DNA from: Stentor coeruleus | Lineage: Eukaryota > Ciliophora > Heterotrichea > Heterotrichida > Stentoridae | Direction: 5' to 3' | NCBI GenBank assembly: GCA_001970955.1 | Contig: MPUH01000246.1 | Span: 1-64,000 of the forward strand | DNA: 64,000 nucleotides | Shown here: positions 10,049 through 19,786 of the stretch, piece after piece | Layout: every line of letters starts with the position of its first letter | Numbering within the stretch: the stretch's first letter is position 1 | The notes under the pieces: generated by a model | The model's database searches: none | What the model was told of the DNA's origin: nothing | What the model saw: only the letters and a program-made list of their open reading frames with translations | Position numbers and translations under genes: made by a program

Positions 10049-11497
10049 ATGTCATCACTCATTAAGAAAAAAATAAGGCAAAACAGCTCGATTGCTATGA
10101 GCAGCACTTTCGAGCCCAGTATTTTTCATGAATCTGATTTTTCATCTCTCCAAACTGATGATGAGTTAAAAGAAATAACCCTACAATTGGTCATGATAAG
10201 AAAAGCTTATGACAAAATACAAAGAGAAAATACTCAGAAAAAAACTCAAATTGAAATGATGAAAAAGCAAGTCAAGAAACTAAATAGTACAACAAATACT
10301 TGTACTGAAGACCAATCAGTTATTTCTGGGAGGATGGCAACTTTGACCAATCAGCTTAGTCTGCTGAAAATAAAACTGGAAGAAGAGGAGCAAAATAATA
10401 AAATCTATGAACATGTGCTAACTAGAATGAAAATAGAGACAATAAGTCTTGATATAAAATCTTCAAAACTTAACTCAAATTTGAGTTCATCAAAAGGAAA
10501 TTTGGATGGAAACTTGCTGACTTCAAGAAAGAATAAAGAAGAAAATGTTCAATCGCAAAGATTACTTATGGCTATAAGGGAGAATCTTAGGAAAGAAAGC
10601 AAAAGTAAAGAAGATTTGCTGAGAAGGTTAGAAAACTCTGCTAGGGAAAAAAAGGAAGCGACGATAAGAAGACAGGAAAGAATCAAAAGACAAGGTGAAA
10701 TTGCTGAGAAAGCTGCTAATGAAAATAGAAATGCAGAAGAAATCGCTTATAAACAGGAGATAATGCTTCATAAACTGTATCATTTATATCTGAAATTTAA
10801 GCAAGAACGGCTTTGGAAAGAATGTGAAGATATAGAAGAAGCATTTAGGAATATTAGGATTTCTACAGGCTTATCTAGCATTCAAGATATAGTTGAAGGC
10901 TTTTTAAAAAAAGAAGAAATTAATGAACAACTTAAAAAAAATATAGCTGAATCAGATAAACAGCTGAGTTTGCATAAAGAAAACTATGAAAAAATTAAAA
11001 AAGGCCTTTCTGAGCTTATACTTACATCTAAAGAAAGCCTTGGGCCTTATTTGCAAAAATTCAACGACCTTGAATATGAAATTGCTAACGAGCGCAAGAA
11101 ATGCTTAACATATGAACAAGTAAAACTGAATTTCTTGAATCTTTATCGTGAAGTTGAGGAACTTGGGAATAAACTAGCTTCAGTTCTTGAAGTCGATACA
11201 TCATCTAATCTCTTAGAAAAATTCAACAATATCAATAAAGGGGCTAAAAAAGCTTTAGAAGAAATCCAAACTGCTAAAGAATCATATATTAGTGAATATG
11301 AAAGGCAGTCTAATAAAAATACTCTAACTCTATACAAATGCTTATACCCACAAAAACTCAATAAACCAACATACATACATGAAATGTCGTTTAATGGAGA
11401 ATTACAAGANCCACAAAAACTCAATAAACCAACATACATACATGAAATGTCGTTTAATGGAGAATTACAAGAGTTTATCACACTTGATGAAGAATAA
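10049..11497 (+). CDS. Coiled-coil protein, possibly outer-dynein-arm docking complex (CCDC151/ODAD3-like)
   Basis: 482 codons as written, including an artefactual block of 21 codons around an N (see 11348-11472), so the real protein is probably 461 residues. It is almost entirely coiled coil. Features that recall the CCDC151/ODA10 group are an early 'LQLVMIRKAYDKIQREN' helix, a 'NKIYEHVLTRMK' segment like the TYEQIxxRLK of that family, and a mid-protein 'ISTGLSSIQDIVEGFLKKEE' (xxTGxxDxxexxxxFxxqe), which is shared by docking-complex coiled coils. If correct, it would help attach outer dynein arms to axonemal doublets. The match is by pattern only. It could instead be another ciliary coiled coil. 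The stop is 59 bp before the kinesin start on the same strand. Confidence 0.5.
   Translation: MSSLIKKKIRQNSSIAMSSTFEPSIFHESDFSSLQTDDELKEITLQLVMIRKAYDKIQRENTQKKTQIEMMKKQVKKLNSTTNTCTEDQSVISGRMATLTNQLSLLKIKLEEEEQNNKIYEHVLTRMKIETISLDIKSSKLNSNLSSSKGNLDGNLLTSRKNKEENVQSQRLLMAIRENLRKESKSKEDLLRRLENSAREKKEATIRRQERIKRQGEIAEKAANENRNAEEIAYKQEIMLHKLYHLYLKFKQERLWKECEDIEEAFRNIRISTGLSSIQDIVEGFLKKEEINEQLKKNIAESDKQLSLHKENYEKIKKGLSELILTSKESLGPYLQKFNDLEYEIANERKKCLTYEQVKLNFLNLYREVEELGNKLASVLEVDTSSNLLEKFNNINKGAKKALEEIQTAKESYISEYERQSNKNTLTLYKCLYPQKLNKPTYIHEMSFNGELQXPQKLNKPTYIHEMSFNGELQEFITLDEE
11348..11472 (+). repeat. Exact 62-bp direct duplication flanking a single N inside a gene (probable assembly artefact)
   Basis: Positions 11348-11409 and 11411-11472 are identical and the N sits at 11410. 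The unit plus N is 63 nt, so the reading frame survives by chance and the protein appears to repeat its peptide 'PQKLNKPTYIHEM' with an X. The same pattern occurs at 5771, which argues for overlapping contig ends joined without merging. Confidence 0.88.
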
Positions 11498-11556
11498 TTT
11501 TTATCGAAAGTCTTAAGTATCTTTAATTTTGCAAAGTATTTTGAGTTTTATATAAA

Positions 11557-14500
11557 ATGGGAGATGAAAACAAAAAGCAAAAAAAAGTTGAACGAGTCAT
11601 GGTTCATTGCAGAGTTCGCCCATTAAGCGACGATGATATCAGGGTTTATGGCAAAGACACAATCATGGAAATTGTTGATCCTAATAAAAACGTCATAGCT
11701 TTGAAAAGAGAATTTGACAGGAAAAGCTTCATTTTTGACTCAGTATTTGATACAAACTCTATACAAAAAGACGTATATGCTAAAATTGCTGAGCCTGTCG
11801 TCACATCAGTTCTCCAAGGATACAATGGAACAATATTTGCATATGGTCAAACAGGTACAGGAAAAACATTTACAATGATTGGAGGCAGCGGGGAAAACCG
11901 TGGAGTCATTCCAAGAAGTGCTATGCAAATATTTTCTCATGTCCAGCAATCAACAACTCATTCATATCAAATAAAAGTTGGTTTTCTACAGCTTTATATG
12001 GAAATGCTTCAAGATTTACTAAGTCCTGATGAAAATAAGGTTATAAGAATTAGAGAAGATCCTGATGAAGGGGTTTATTTGACAGGAATAAGTTGGGCGA
12101 CAGTAAATAATGTGAAGCAATGTATGGATTTACTTAATGTAGGGGATAGGAATCGAAGTACTGCTTTTACAAGTATGAATGCTCATAGTAGTAGATCTCA
12201 TGCTGTTTATATGGTAAAAACAGAAAAAAGGGTTAAGTATACAGCGGAACAACTAGAAGAACTAGAAAAAAAAGGAGAAATGCCTGATCAGAGCATGACA
12301 AAAAGCACACTTTATCTTGTCGATCTTGCAGGAAGTGAAAGAGTAAAAAAAAGCAGAGCTTCAGGTAATAGACTAGATGAAGCAAAAAACATTAACTTGG
12401 CTTTGCTAGCATTGGGAAACTGCATTCAAGCTTTATCTGATAAAAAAGCTAAATATGTGCCTTTTAGAGACTCAAAACTCACAAGGCTTCTTGAAGATTC
12501 ATTAGGTGGGAATTCTAAAACTAGTTTGATTGTGACAATTGGACCATCAGCTGGACATATTCAAGAAAGTCTTTCTGCTTTACAATTTGGACTTAGAGCT
12601 ATGAAAATAGAAAACAGACCTGAACTTAATATAAAAGTTGATTATAGATCTTTATGTGCACAACTACAGGCTGAACTTGATAAAGTTAATGATGGGAGTA
12701 ATATGTTTAATATTGAAAAAGAACAGTTTTCTGATGAAATAAATAGCCTTAGAGCTCAGGTTGAAAGGCTAACTGCTGAAAAGGAACAAATGGAAGCTTT
12801 ACTTGAAGAATATAGAAAGGGACATGCGGATTTAGGTCAGCAGGAAGAGAGGAAAAAAGCTGAGATTCAGAAATTGCAGAACAATTTTAAGCTTAAATTG
12901 GAAAAAAAGGAAAATGAGCACAAAAAACTCCTAGATGAAATTGATAGGCATATGGCTGATCAAGAAAAGGAAGCAAAAACTCAGAAAAATATGATAATTG
13001 AATTGAAAAATGAAAAGAAAATGCTTAACAACGAACTTAAGCAGCTACAGGAAGAACTTGAACAAGAAAAAGCTGATAGACAACTTAGAGCTACGCAGTT
13101 AATAACTGAAATTGACGAACTTAAACAGAAACTCTCTGCTGAAAAAACATTAAATCAAGAACTTCAGCAAGCAAAAACTGGGATTTCTGAATCAATAAAA
13201 TCTAAAGATACTCAGATTCAAGAACTTATAGAAAACACAGAATATCTTAAAGCTCAACATAAAATAGAATGTGAAAATTTAGGTAAAGAAGTTCAAAAAT
13301 ATCAAAATGCTATAGAAAAATATAAACAGCAGCTAACATCTAAAGCCCAAGAGTATAAAGAAAATGCTGAAAAAGCTGAGAAAACCTGGCAAAGTTCACT
13401 TAGTAGTAAAGACAAAACTTACTCAGACAAAATCTCAGAGTTGGAGAAAAAAATCAATAGTTTAAGTCTAAGCCTAACACAAAGTGAAAGAGAAAAAAAA
13501 AGCTTTCAGGAAGATGTGAAAGTAGAAAAAGAGAACGTTCAAGCACAGATAACTAAATGTGAAAAACTTAAAGAAAACTATGAAGATAGGATTTTAAAAC
13601 TAACAGAAGAAATCATTGGTATGGAAAAGAAAATAGCTGAATCTGTGGAATTCTGTGATAAAATTGGGAAAGAGTTAGAATCTGAAAAGAAATCTCGAAA
13701 AGATGACAGTGAAAAGGCTTTACAAGAATTAAAAGAGCAGAAAAAGAAAAATGCTAAAGTTTTAAAAGCTTATAAAGATCTTGAAGTAAGAGCTGAAAGT
13801 GCATCAAAAGAACTTGAAGCGAAGCTTTCTTGGAAAACTGAAGAGTTTAGTAAATTTAAAGAGTCTTCAATACAAGAAAAGGATGACCTATTAAAAGAAC
13901 TTGAAGAAGCCCATAAGCAAATGGCAAGTCTTAACAAAGACAGAAGCAAATTGATTACAAAGGTTGAGAATTTGTCTAAAAAAACATCAAGTATTGTCAA
14001 AATCAAAGAAAAACTTTCTAGTGAAGTTGAGACTAAACAACAGGAATTCAAATCACTTATGGATCAAAGAGAAGCATTAGAAGAAGAGAATGAAACAGTA
14101 AAAGGACGAATTCAAGATCTGGAAAAAGCTATTAAAAATAAAGAAGCTAATATAGAAGAACTTAAAGTTAGTGTTGGGAATTTGACTTATGAATGCCAAA
14201 AGAAAGATACTGATGCTGAGATATTAAGAAAGAGAATAAGTGATATAGAAAAAATGCTAAACGATAAAGAAGATAAACTTAATGAAGCTAATGATAGAAA
14301 CAATGAACTGGTTGGGAAAAATGAAAAAACTAAAACTGCTTATAAGAAGTGTCAAGAAGACTATGAAACAGTTTTGAAAGATAAAAAGGAGCTTACAATT
14401 GAAGTTAAAAAATCAAAGGATGTTTATGATAAGACTTTAAAAGATTTACAAAAAGCTGTTGATACTCAGAAACAACTTGATTTTGAATATAAAGAAAATT

Positions 14501-17256
14501 TACAAAATCTCAATAGCCAGAAAGAACAAGCACTTGTTAAGCTCCAAGCATTAACTCAAGACTATAAATCTTTAGAAATACAAAATTCTCAAACCCAATC
14601 AGAACTTTCAGCTAAAATCAGTGAGGCCTTATCAGCTAAGCAACTACTACTTAAAATGTCTAAAAGCTTGTCAACAATTTTTTCAACACTTCAAGAAAAA
14701 ACGCAAAAAAGCCTTTCACAAAAATTATCAGTCTTATCAAAAAACCAAGAAAAACTGATTAGAGCGATAGCGAAGGTCAAAGAAACTCTTAAATCCAAGA
14801 CTTCTATGATAGAAAAAGTTAACAGTGCAAACAAAAAAGAAATTCTGCTATTAAATGAAGCCCATCAAAAAGAACTTGCGTCGCTAAAAGTTGCACATAA
14901 AGACGCTATTGACAACCTTGAAGACAAAAATTCATCAGAAATTCAAGAAATACAATCATATTATGAAGATATAATCCGCAAAGGGGCATCTAAAAATGAA
15001 AAAGCTCAAGAAGAGCTTAAAGCTTTCTATACATCCCAAATAGAACATTTAAACAACACACATATATCTCAAATTGAAGACTTAAAAAATACTCAAAACA
15101 CATTTGTTGGAGAAATGAGAAACTCTTACTCCTCACAAATTACTCAAATTAAGGAAGATATGATGGGGAAAATTGCCCAACTTGAATTCGAACTTAAAAA
15201 AGCTCAAACTAAACATCAAGAAGAAATCAATAGGACTAACAGAGATTGGGAAACTAAAATGGAACAGGCTAAAGCTTTTGATGAAGAAACTTTTAATTCT
15301 ATGATTAAATCCAAGCAAAAAGAAATAGAACAGTTGATGAAAGAAAACAAGCATCTTAGAAATGAGTTTGAAAGCACTTTGGATAGACAAAAAGTGCATT
15401 CGTCTGTTATGAAAACTCATCAGATGGGGTTGATTGAAGAAATTAATACAAGTCATCAGCAAGAACTTGAATCACTTACAAATGATATGGAAACTCGTAT
15501 TAAACGTAAAGAGACTGAATTACAAGATACGAAACGTAAGCTTAAAGAAATGGCATTTGCTAATGATGAATTGCAAAAGGATCTTGAAGATAAAGAAGGA
15601 CTTTTGGAAAAATATAAATCAGATCTAAAAAAAACTGAAGCTGAAAACAGAAAGCTGGACTCAGCAAAAAATTCATTAGAAGAAAATCTTAAGCTTTTGA
15701 ATAAAAAATTTGAGTTTGAAAAAACGAAAAATTTCGAGCAAGAAAATACAATATCAGAACTTCAAGAACGAGTTAATAAATTTCATGAAGAAAAAATTCA
15801 GAGTTTGCAAGAGCTTAAAGATACGAAAATTATAGCGAAAAAGACTGAGGATGAACTTGTCAATAAATATAAAGAAGACAAAAATCATCTCGAAACTCAG
15901 CTTGCAACAATAAAATCTTCGTCATCTGAAGCAATCTACAAATCCGAAGCTAATTTAGTAGTCCAAAAACTTATATATGAAGTTGAAAAAATGGAGTTTA
16001 GAACTGCTATACAGATTCTTCAGAATAAAATCCAAAAAATCACTCAGGAAAAAGACCAAATAACACAAGAATTTCATATAAATAAGTCTTTAGCAGATAC
16101 TCAGATAAAAGAAGACTTTAGCTATATTTCTTTTCTTGTTGTAGAAAAGTGCACATTAAACTTAGAAATAAATTCTTTAATCGAAGCTCGTGATACAAAA
16201 GACCAAAAGCTAGTGACAATAGGAGAAATAGTGCAAGGAGATTATGAAATAGTAAATTTTTTAAAGTCATTTTTAAAGGACCATAAAAAAGGCGGCAACC
16301 TGTTTGATTTTTTAACCCTTTTAGCAAGTTTTTACGGTAAAATCACTGAGAAATTGCCTGAAGCAGGGACAATGCAAGCTTTTTCCCTAGCTAAAATAGT
16401 TCATGAAAAATACTTGTCACTAGCAAAAACCATGGCAGCTAAAAATCCTAAAGCTAAAAAAGCATATGAAAAATCAGGTATTGACATAGAAAAAGAACTA
16501 GGAATCAGTGGGAATCTTAAAGCTGAAAGCCAACAAGAAGCACTAGCTAAAAGGGCTCGTGAAGCAGAAAGATCAATCCAAGCAGCTGTCGGTTCACTTA
16601 TGGAACATATTTTACTTATCCTTGAAGTCCAGGAAAAGTCTTCAGACCCAAAAGCTTTATTAGAAGAGAGAAAAAAATCAGCTGAACCTTTGTTCCCTAT
16701 CGAACTTTTGAGGTCCTTAGAAATTGTTGGAATCCCGAAAAAACCTCAGTTCAACTCATCATCTCCTGAAATTTCTCATATAACAGAGCTTAAAAACCTA
16801 TCATTCCATTTATCATCTTTACTTTCTATTGTCTCAGCTTTATATTCTTGTATGCTATCAAGGACTATTTATCTTGAGCATTTAGTTGATGATCGTGGTG
16901 ATCTGATTTCTATGCTGCTTAAAAATCTACATTTACCAAGAAAAAGACTCTTAGGCCGACCGTTTAAACTGACCATTCCTCGATACTTTTCTACAGACCA
17001 AGCCGCTAAAATCATCCAAGGCTACTATCGAAAATATCGCAAACGTCCAGTCAAATTATCATTAAAAACTCCTGAAATCCCTGAAGAAAAGGTAACTTAC
17101 ATACAGAAAACTCCAAAAGCTTCTTTTGAACCAAAAACTTTCAGTAACATTAACCACAAAACTGGTTTACAAGTCATAAAAAACCACTTTAGAGAAGTCA
17201 ACTCAGCTTTTGCCTCAATTTGCAAGAAATTCGTCAAGCCACAAAATGATTTATAA
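11557..17256 (+). CDS. Kinesin with KIN-UA/ARK-like motor, very long coiled coil and IQ motif
   Basis: 1,899 residues, ATG to TAA. The N-terminal motor spans about residues 12-355: P-loop GQTGTGKT (97-104), switch I NAHSSRSH (208-215), switch II VDLAGSE (255-261) and YVPFRDSKLTRLLEDSLGGNSKT. All key nucleotide-site residues are present, so it should be an active microtubule motor. The motor end, 'LRAMKIENRPEL' plus 'DYRSLCAQLQAELDK', matches the neck of plant ARK/KIN-UA kinesins (RAMKVEN...DYKSLCRRLDIELDK). Unlike those, it has no armadillo repeats. About 1,350 residues of coiled coil follow, then a globular helical region (~1560-1780). An IQ-type calmodulin site (AAKIIQGYYRKYRKRP, ~1815-1830) lies near the end. 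Ca2+/calmodulin or centrin control is inferred from the IQ site. The cargo is unknown. It has a direct plus-end neighbour in opposite orientation, 9 bp away. Confidence 0.93.
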   Translation: MGDENKKQKKVERVMVHCRVRPLSDDDIRVYGKDTIMEIVDPNKNVIALKREFDRKSFIFDSVFDTNSIQKDVYAKIAEPVVTSVLQGYNGTIFAYGQTGTGKTFTMIGGSGENRGVIPRSAMQIFSHVQQSTTHSYQIKVGFLQLYMEMLQDLLSPDENKVIRIREDPDEGVYLTGISWATVNNVKQCMDLLNVGDRNRSTAFTSMNAHSSRSHAVYMVKTEKRVKYTAEQLEELEKKGEMPDQSMTKSTLYLVDLAGSERVKKSRASGNRLDEAKNINLALLALGNCIQALSDKKAKYVPFRDSKLTRLLEDSLGGNSKTSLIVTIGPSAGHIQESLSALQFGLRAMKIENRPELNIKVDYRSLCAQLQAELDKVNDGSNMFNIEKEQFSDEINSLRAQVERLTAEKEQMEALLEEYRKGHADLGQQEERKKAEIQKLQNNFKLKLEKKENEHKKLLDEIDRHMADQEKEAKTQKNMIIELKNEKKMLNNELKQLQEELEQEKADRQLRATQLITEIDELKQKLSAEKTLNQELQQAKTGISESIKSKDTQIQELIENTEYLKAQHKIECENLGKEVQKYQNAIEKYKQQLTSKAQEYKENAEKAEKTWQSSLSSKDKTYSDKISELEKKINSLSLSLTQSEREKKSFQEDVKVEKENVQAQITKCEKLKENYEDRILKLTEEIIGMEKKIAESVEFCDKIGKELESEKKSRKDDSEKALQELKEQKKKNAKVLKAYKDLEVRAESASKELEAKLSWKTEEFSKFKESSIQEKDDLLKELEEAHKQMASLNKDRSKLITKVENLSKKTSSIVKIKEKLSSEVETKQQEFKSLMDQREALEEENETVKGRIQDLEKAIKNKEANIEELKVSVGNLTYECQKKDTDAEILRKRISDIEKMLNDKEDKLNEANDRNNELVGKNEKTKTAYKKCQEDYETVLKDKKELTIEVKKSKDVYDKTLKDLQKAVDTQKQLDFEYKENLQNLNSQKEQALVKLQALTQDYKSLEIQNSQTQSELSAKISEALSAKQLLLKMSKSLSTIFSTLQEKTQKSLSQKLSVLSKNQEKLIRAIAKVKETLKSKTSMIEKVNSANKKEILLLNEAHQKELASLKVAHKDAIDNLEDKNSSEIQEIQSYYEDIIRKGASKNEKAQEELKAFYTSQIEHLNNTHISQIEDLKNTQNTFVGEMRNSYSSQITQIKEDMMGKIAQLEFELKKAQTKHQEEINRTNRDWETKMEQAKAFDEETFNSMIKSKQKEIEQLMKENKHLRNEFESTLDRQKVHSSVMKTHQMGLIEEINTSHQQELESLTNDMETRIKRKETELQDTKRKLKEMAFANDELQKDLEDKEGLLEKYKSDLKKTEAENRKLDSAKNSLEENLKLLNKKFEFEKTKNFEQENTISELQERVNKFHEEKIQSLQELKDTKIIAKKTEDELVNKYKEDKNHLETQLATIKSSSSEAIYKSEANLVVQKLIYEVEKMEFRTAIQILQNKIQKITQEKDQITQEFHINKSLADTQIKEDFSYISFLVVEKCTLNLEINSLIEARDTKDQKLVTIGEIVQGDYEIVNFLKSFLKDHKKGGNLFDFLTLLASFYGKITEKLPEAGTMQAFSLAKIVHEKYLSLAKTMAAKNPKAKKAYEKSGIDIEKELGISGNLKAESQQEALAKRAREAERSIQAAVGSLMEHILLILEVQEKSSDPKALLEERKKSAEPLFPIELLRSLEIVGIPKKPQFNSSSPEISHITELKNLSFHLSSLLSIVSALYSCMLSRTIYLEHLVDDRGDLISMLLKNLHLPRKRLLGRPFKLTIPRYFSTDQAAKIIQGYYRKYRKRPVKLSLKTPEIPEEKVTYIQKTPKASFEPKTFSNINHKTGLQVIKNHFREVNSAFASICKKFVKPQNDL

Positions 17257-17265
17257 AACTTAGGA

Positions 17266-17793
17266 TTACAGATTAAATATAGGCAGGGATCTTATCAGAG
17301 CTACCTGGTAAAATTTAAAATTTTTTTTCCCCTGAGGGTTTATGTTAAGCGAAACTTTTAGCGAATTGCATAAAGTTTCAGTCGCAGTGGTTGTCGACCC
17401 ATCTTCTTTAGTTTCACTAGACTCATAACTTTCTTTATTAGAATGTTGTGTATATTGTTCTGTAAAGGTTGTCTTAGATTTTTTCCCATCAATGCTTTTA
17501 AAAAAATCTTGGAGTTCTTGTATTTTTTTCCTTAGCATGAGGTTTTCGCTCGACATGCTTTGGTTTTTAGCTAAAAGTCTATATAAAATTTACTCTATCG
17601 TCCTAGCTTCGTATTGGGCTTTAGCTTTAGAAAATTCTGAGATTTGTTTATATGTGTTGTCTAATTTGGTCATTAGGACTTGGAACATATCTAATGACTC
17701 TTGTGTATACATTCCTGAAGATTCATAGGAACTGGTAAAGCATGATAATCCAGGCTGGCTATCGTTTTTTTCTTCTTTGAGTATAAGACTCAT
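17266..17793 (-). CDS. Small spliced coiled-coil protein, function unknown
   Basis: Two exons, complement(17594..17793) and complement(17266..17578), are joined by removing a 15-nt intron at 17579-17593 (GTAAATTTTATATAG on the coding strand). The exons total 513 nt, giving 170 residues and TAA. Without the intron the frame stops at once. The joined protein runs '...AQYEARTIE' into 'LLAKNQSMSSENLMLRKKI', making one continuous helix (residues ~35-95) of coiled-coil type, followed by a Ser/Thr-rich acidic stretch and a hydrophobic tail. It is convergent with the kinesin gene, with 9 bp between stops, so the 3' untranslated regions must overlap. I do not recognise the protein. Confidence 0.72.
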
Positions 17794-17879
17794 TTTAAAA
17801 TTCTAACGTAATCATGGCTAATGATAATAAATATGCAATTTAAGTTATATAAACTTTTATCTTGATTTATACCACAAGG

Positions 17880-18665
17880 ATTTGTATTAACTGTGTTTTT
17901 AATAGATTTTATGATCTGTGGAGATATAGAGGATGACTTGGGTTTAAGTAGATTTCTCTGATTCTTTTTTATATTTTCAATAGAGTTTTCAGTGAGTTTG
18001 TGGATTAAATAGTGTGAGTTTTTGGAGTATAGGTGGTTTTTAAGCTTTGGGAGTTATATAAGATATAACCTTAGACCAGATATTGTTTTTTTATTGATAT
18101 TTTTTATCCTTCCTCACTCCAGGAGTGGTATAATAAGGAGTTCTTGTTTGTGTCCGTAGAAAACCATCTTTTGATGACTTATAAGCATTTATATCACCCA
18201 AAATTTAGGACCTCCATCATTATTTAAAGGGCATTTATACTTTTGAGGCATCTATGAAGTACCCTTAAGTCATGAAGTATTTTTAAATCATGAGTTATTG
18301 TTAGGTATTGGCCAAATAGTCTTTTCATTTAAACAATTTGATCTTTTATACAATTTTTCATTTTTTGCTAAAGGTCACTAACATTAGCATACTCCATTAT
18401 CAAAACATAATAATCTCTTGCATTAATCAAAAAAGCTTTTTTATAAGAAATTAAGCTTGGGATGCTTTATGCTGGTCATTATTTTGATTTGCTTCGTTGC
18501 GTTTTTCTTTATTTAATCACTAAGTTTCTGGATTTGCACATTTTTAATTATATAAATATAGCTGTCTGAATATCTTTAAGCTTTGAAGATTGTGTTATAT
18601 GCTCCTTTTCCGATTTTGTTGAGGATCCATAACTTAGAAAGGAACATTACTATTGATTATCTAAA
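17880..18665 (-). pseudogene. Decayed NEK-type (NIMA-related) protein kinase gene
   Basis: Read on the minus strand, this spacer gives the order of a NEK kinase domain with several stops and frame changes. In order, it shows a glycine loop 'KIGKGAYNTIFKA' (~18625-18585), 'ATKQIKIMTSIKHPKL' for the alphaC helix (~18500-18455), 'YYVLIMEYANVSDL' for the hinge (~18410-18370), 'LKILHDLRVLHRCLKS' in place of the HRDLKS catalytic loop, then 'NNDGGPKF', 'RTQTRTPYYTTPGV' for the activation segment and APE helix, and 'NNIW' for DxW. The catalytic Asp reads as Cys. I count at least six stops and several frame changes, so the gene cannot make a kinase. The C-lobe fades out toward 17880. Expressed NEK relatives in ciliates regulate cilia; this copy appears dead. 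Confidence 0.8.
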
Positions 18666-19112
18666 AATACAGTAAGGTGTGCATTATTACTATGATTGCT
18701 TTAGCTGTACTTTATGAAGATTTTTTATATTTTTCATGGTAGTTTTTATATTGGAATTATATATATATATTTATAAGGCTTTAAAAATATTTATAGGGCC
18801 TTTGCAAAATATAATTTTGCTGATAGTAAAACAGAGTTGATTATTTCATAGTATCCTTATTAATTAATATTAAAGGGCTGAATATAAAAAAACAAAAATT
18901 CAGTTTTTTCAACAAAATACTTGTTTTCCAGCCAATCTGCATATATTTAATTAAAAAAACTCAAAACCTTATATTCAAATTTAACACAAAAATCCTCTTA
19001 GCCTTAAAATTACCCACAAAAACCTTCCCTTCTCTTCTTCCCACCGATCTTATAACCTTTAACCCCATGTTTTTTAAAATATCAAGCATATAATTTTCAG
19101 TTAAATATTTGA
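18666..19112. other. Spacer upstream of the coiled-coil gene at 19113
   Basis: About 450 bp of AT-rich DNA between the NEK pseudogene and the next plus-strand gene. It includes a short (TA)n run near 18760. I see no further coding remnant and no RNA gene. The upstream part could hold the lost promoter of the pseudogene. Confidence 0.45.
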
Positions 19113-19745
19113 ATGAGTAAACGCCAAGTCAAACGTATCACTCCGAATTTCGCATCACGAAGAAAGCCTAGTCAACGTCAAATCTTAGGTGATCATAATG
19201 CCAAGTCCCTCAATCGATCACAATCCCATGAAGATAAAGCGAATGATGATCTTACTTATAATCGTCCTTGTGATTCTGAAAACACAAATAAACGTTCTCA
19301 ATGTTCATCAAAACTCCCCATGAAATCAGAAGCTACATGTCGTGAAAACATCGTCTATCTTAAAGGTTCACTCAAAGAAATCCTTTTTGAAAGTGTCAGA
19401 GTTAGTAGCGAAATGAAAAAAATTAGAGAAAAGCTTGAGTCGAATTCGAGTTTTCTTTCTGAAGGACCTAAAAAAGAACTTGTGGATTTCAATATAAGCT
19501 CTATACAAACTAACGCAGAAAGAGACAAAAGCATTCTTGTACAAGTGAATGAATTAAAAATGCAGTTAGGAGAAATGAATAGTCGTTTTATATTATATGA
19601 AGAAAAGATTAAAGAAAAGTCCATACAAAATACAAACTTGCAAGACACAATCTTTTCGCTACAAGAAAAAATCGACCAAATAAAAAATAGAACTCAAGAA
19701 TCCCATGTTAAAAATTCACAGTGTAAATTCTGTTCAATATTCTAA
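19113..19745 (+). CDS. Small coiled-coil protein with basic N-terminus, function unknown
   Basis: 210 residues, ATG to TAA. Residues 1-75 are polar and basic (KRQVKRITPNFASRRKPSQR), probably disordered, and could bind RNA, DNA or microtubules. Residues ~80-200 form a coiled coil, followed by a Cys pair near the C-terminus (CKFC). It is convergent with the EF-hand gene, with 41 bp between stops. No known family recognised. Confidence 0.75.
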   Translation: MSKRQVKRITPNFASRRKPSQRQILGDHNAKSLNRSQSHEDKANDDLTYNRPCDSENTNKRSQCSSKLPMKSEATCRENIVYLKGSLKEILFESVRVSSEMKKIREKLESNSSFLSEGPKKELVDFNISSIQTNAERDKSILVQVNELKMQLGEMNSRFILYEEKIKEKSIQNTNLQDTIFSLQEKIDQIKNRTQESHVKNSQCKFCSIF

Positions 19746-19786
19746 TAGCCTAGAAAACTAAGAAAACTGAGAATGGAGTAAAATAA

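Noticed and set aside
17290-17310. A further intron near the end of the small coiled-coil gene (GTAGCTCTGATAAG)
   Set aside because: It is 14 nt, lacks the GTAA start, and its removal shifts the frame; the frame runs cleanly to TAA without it.
18755-18775. (TA)n run as a telomere-like or regulatory repeat
   Set aside because: Only a handful of units in an AT-rich background; no ciliate telomere repeat is present.
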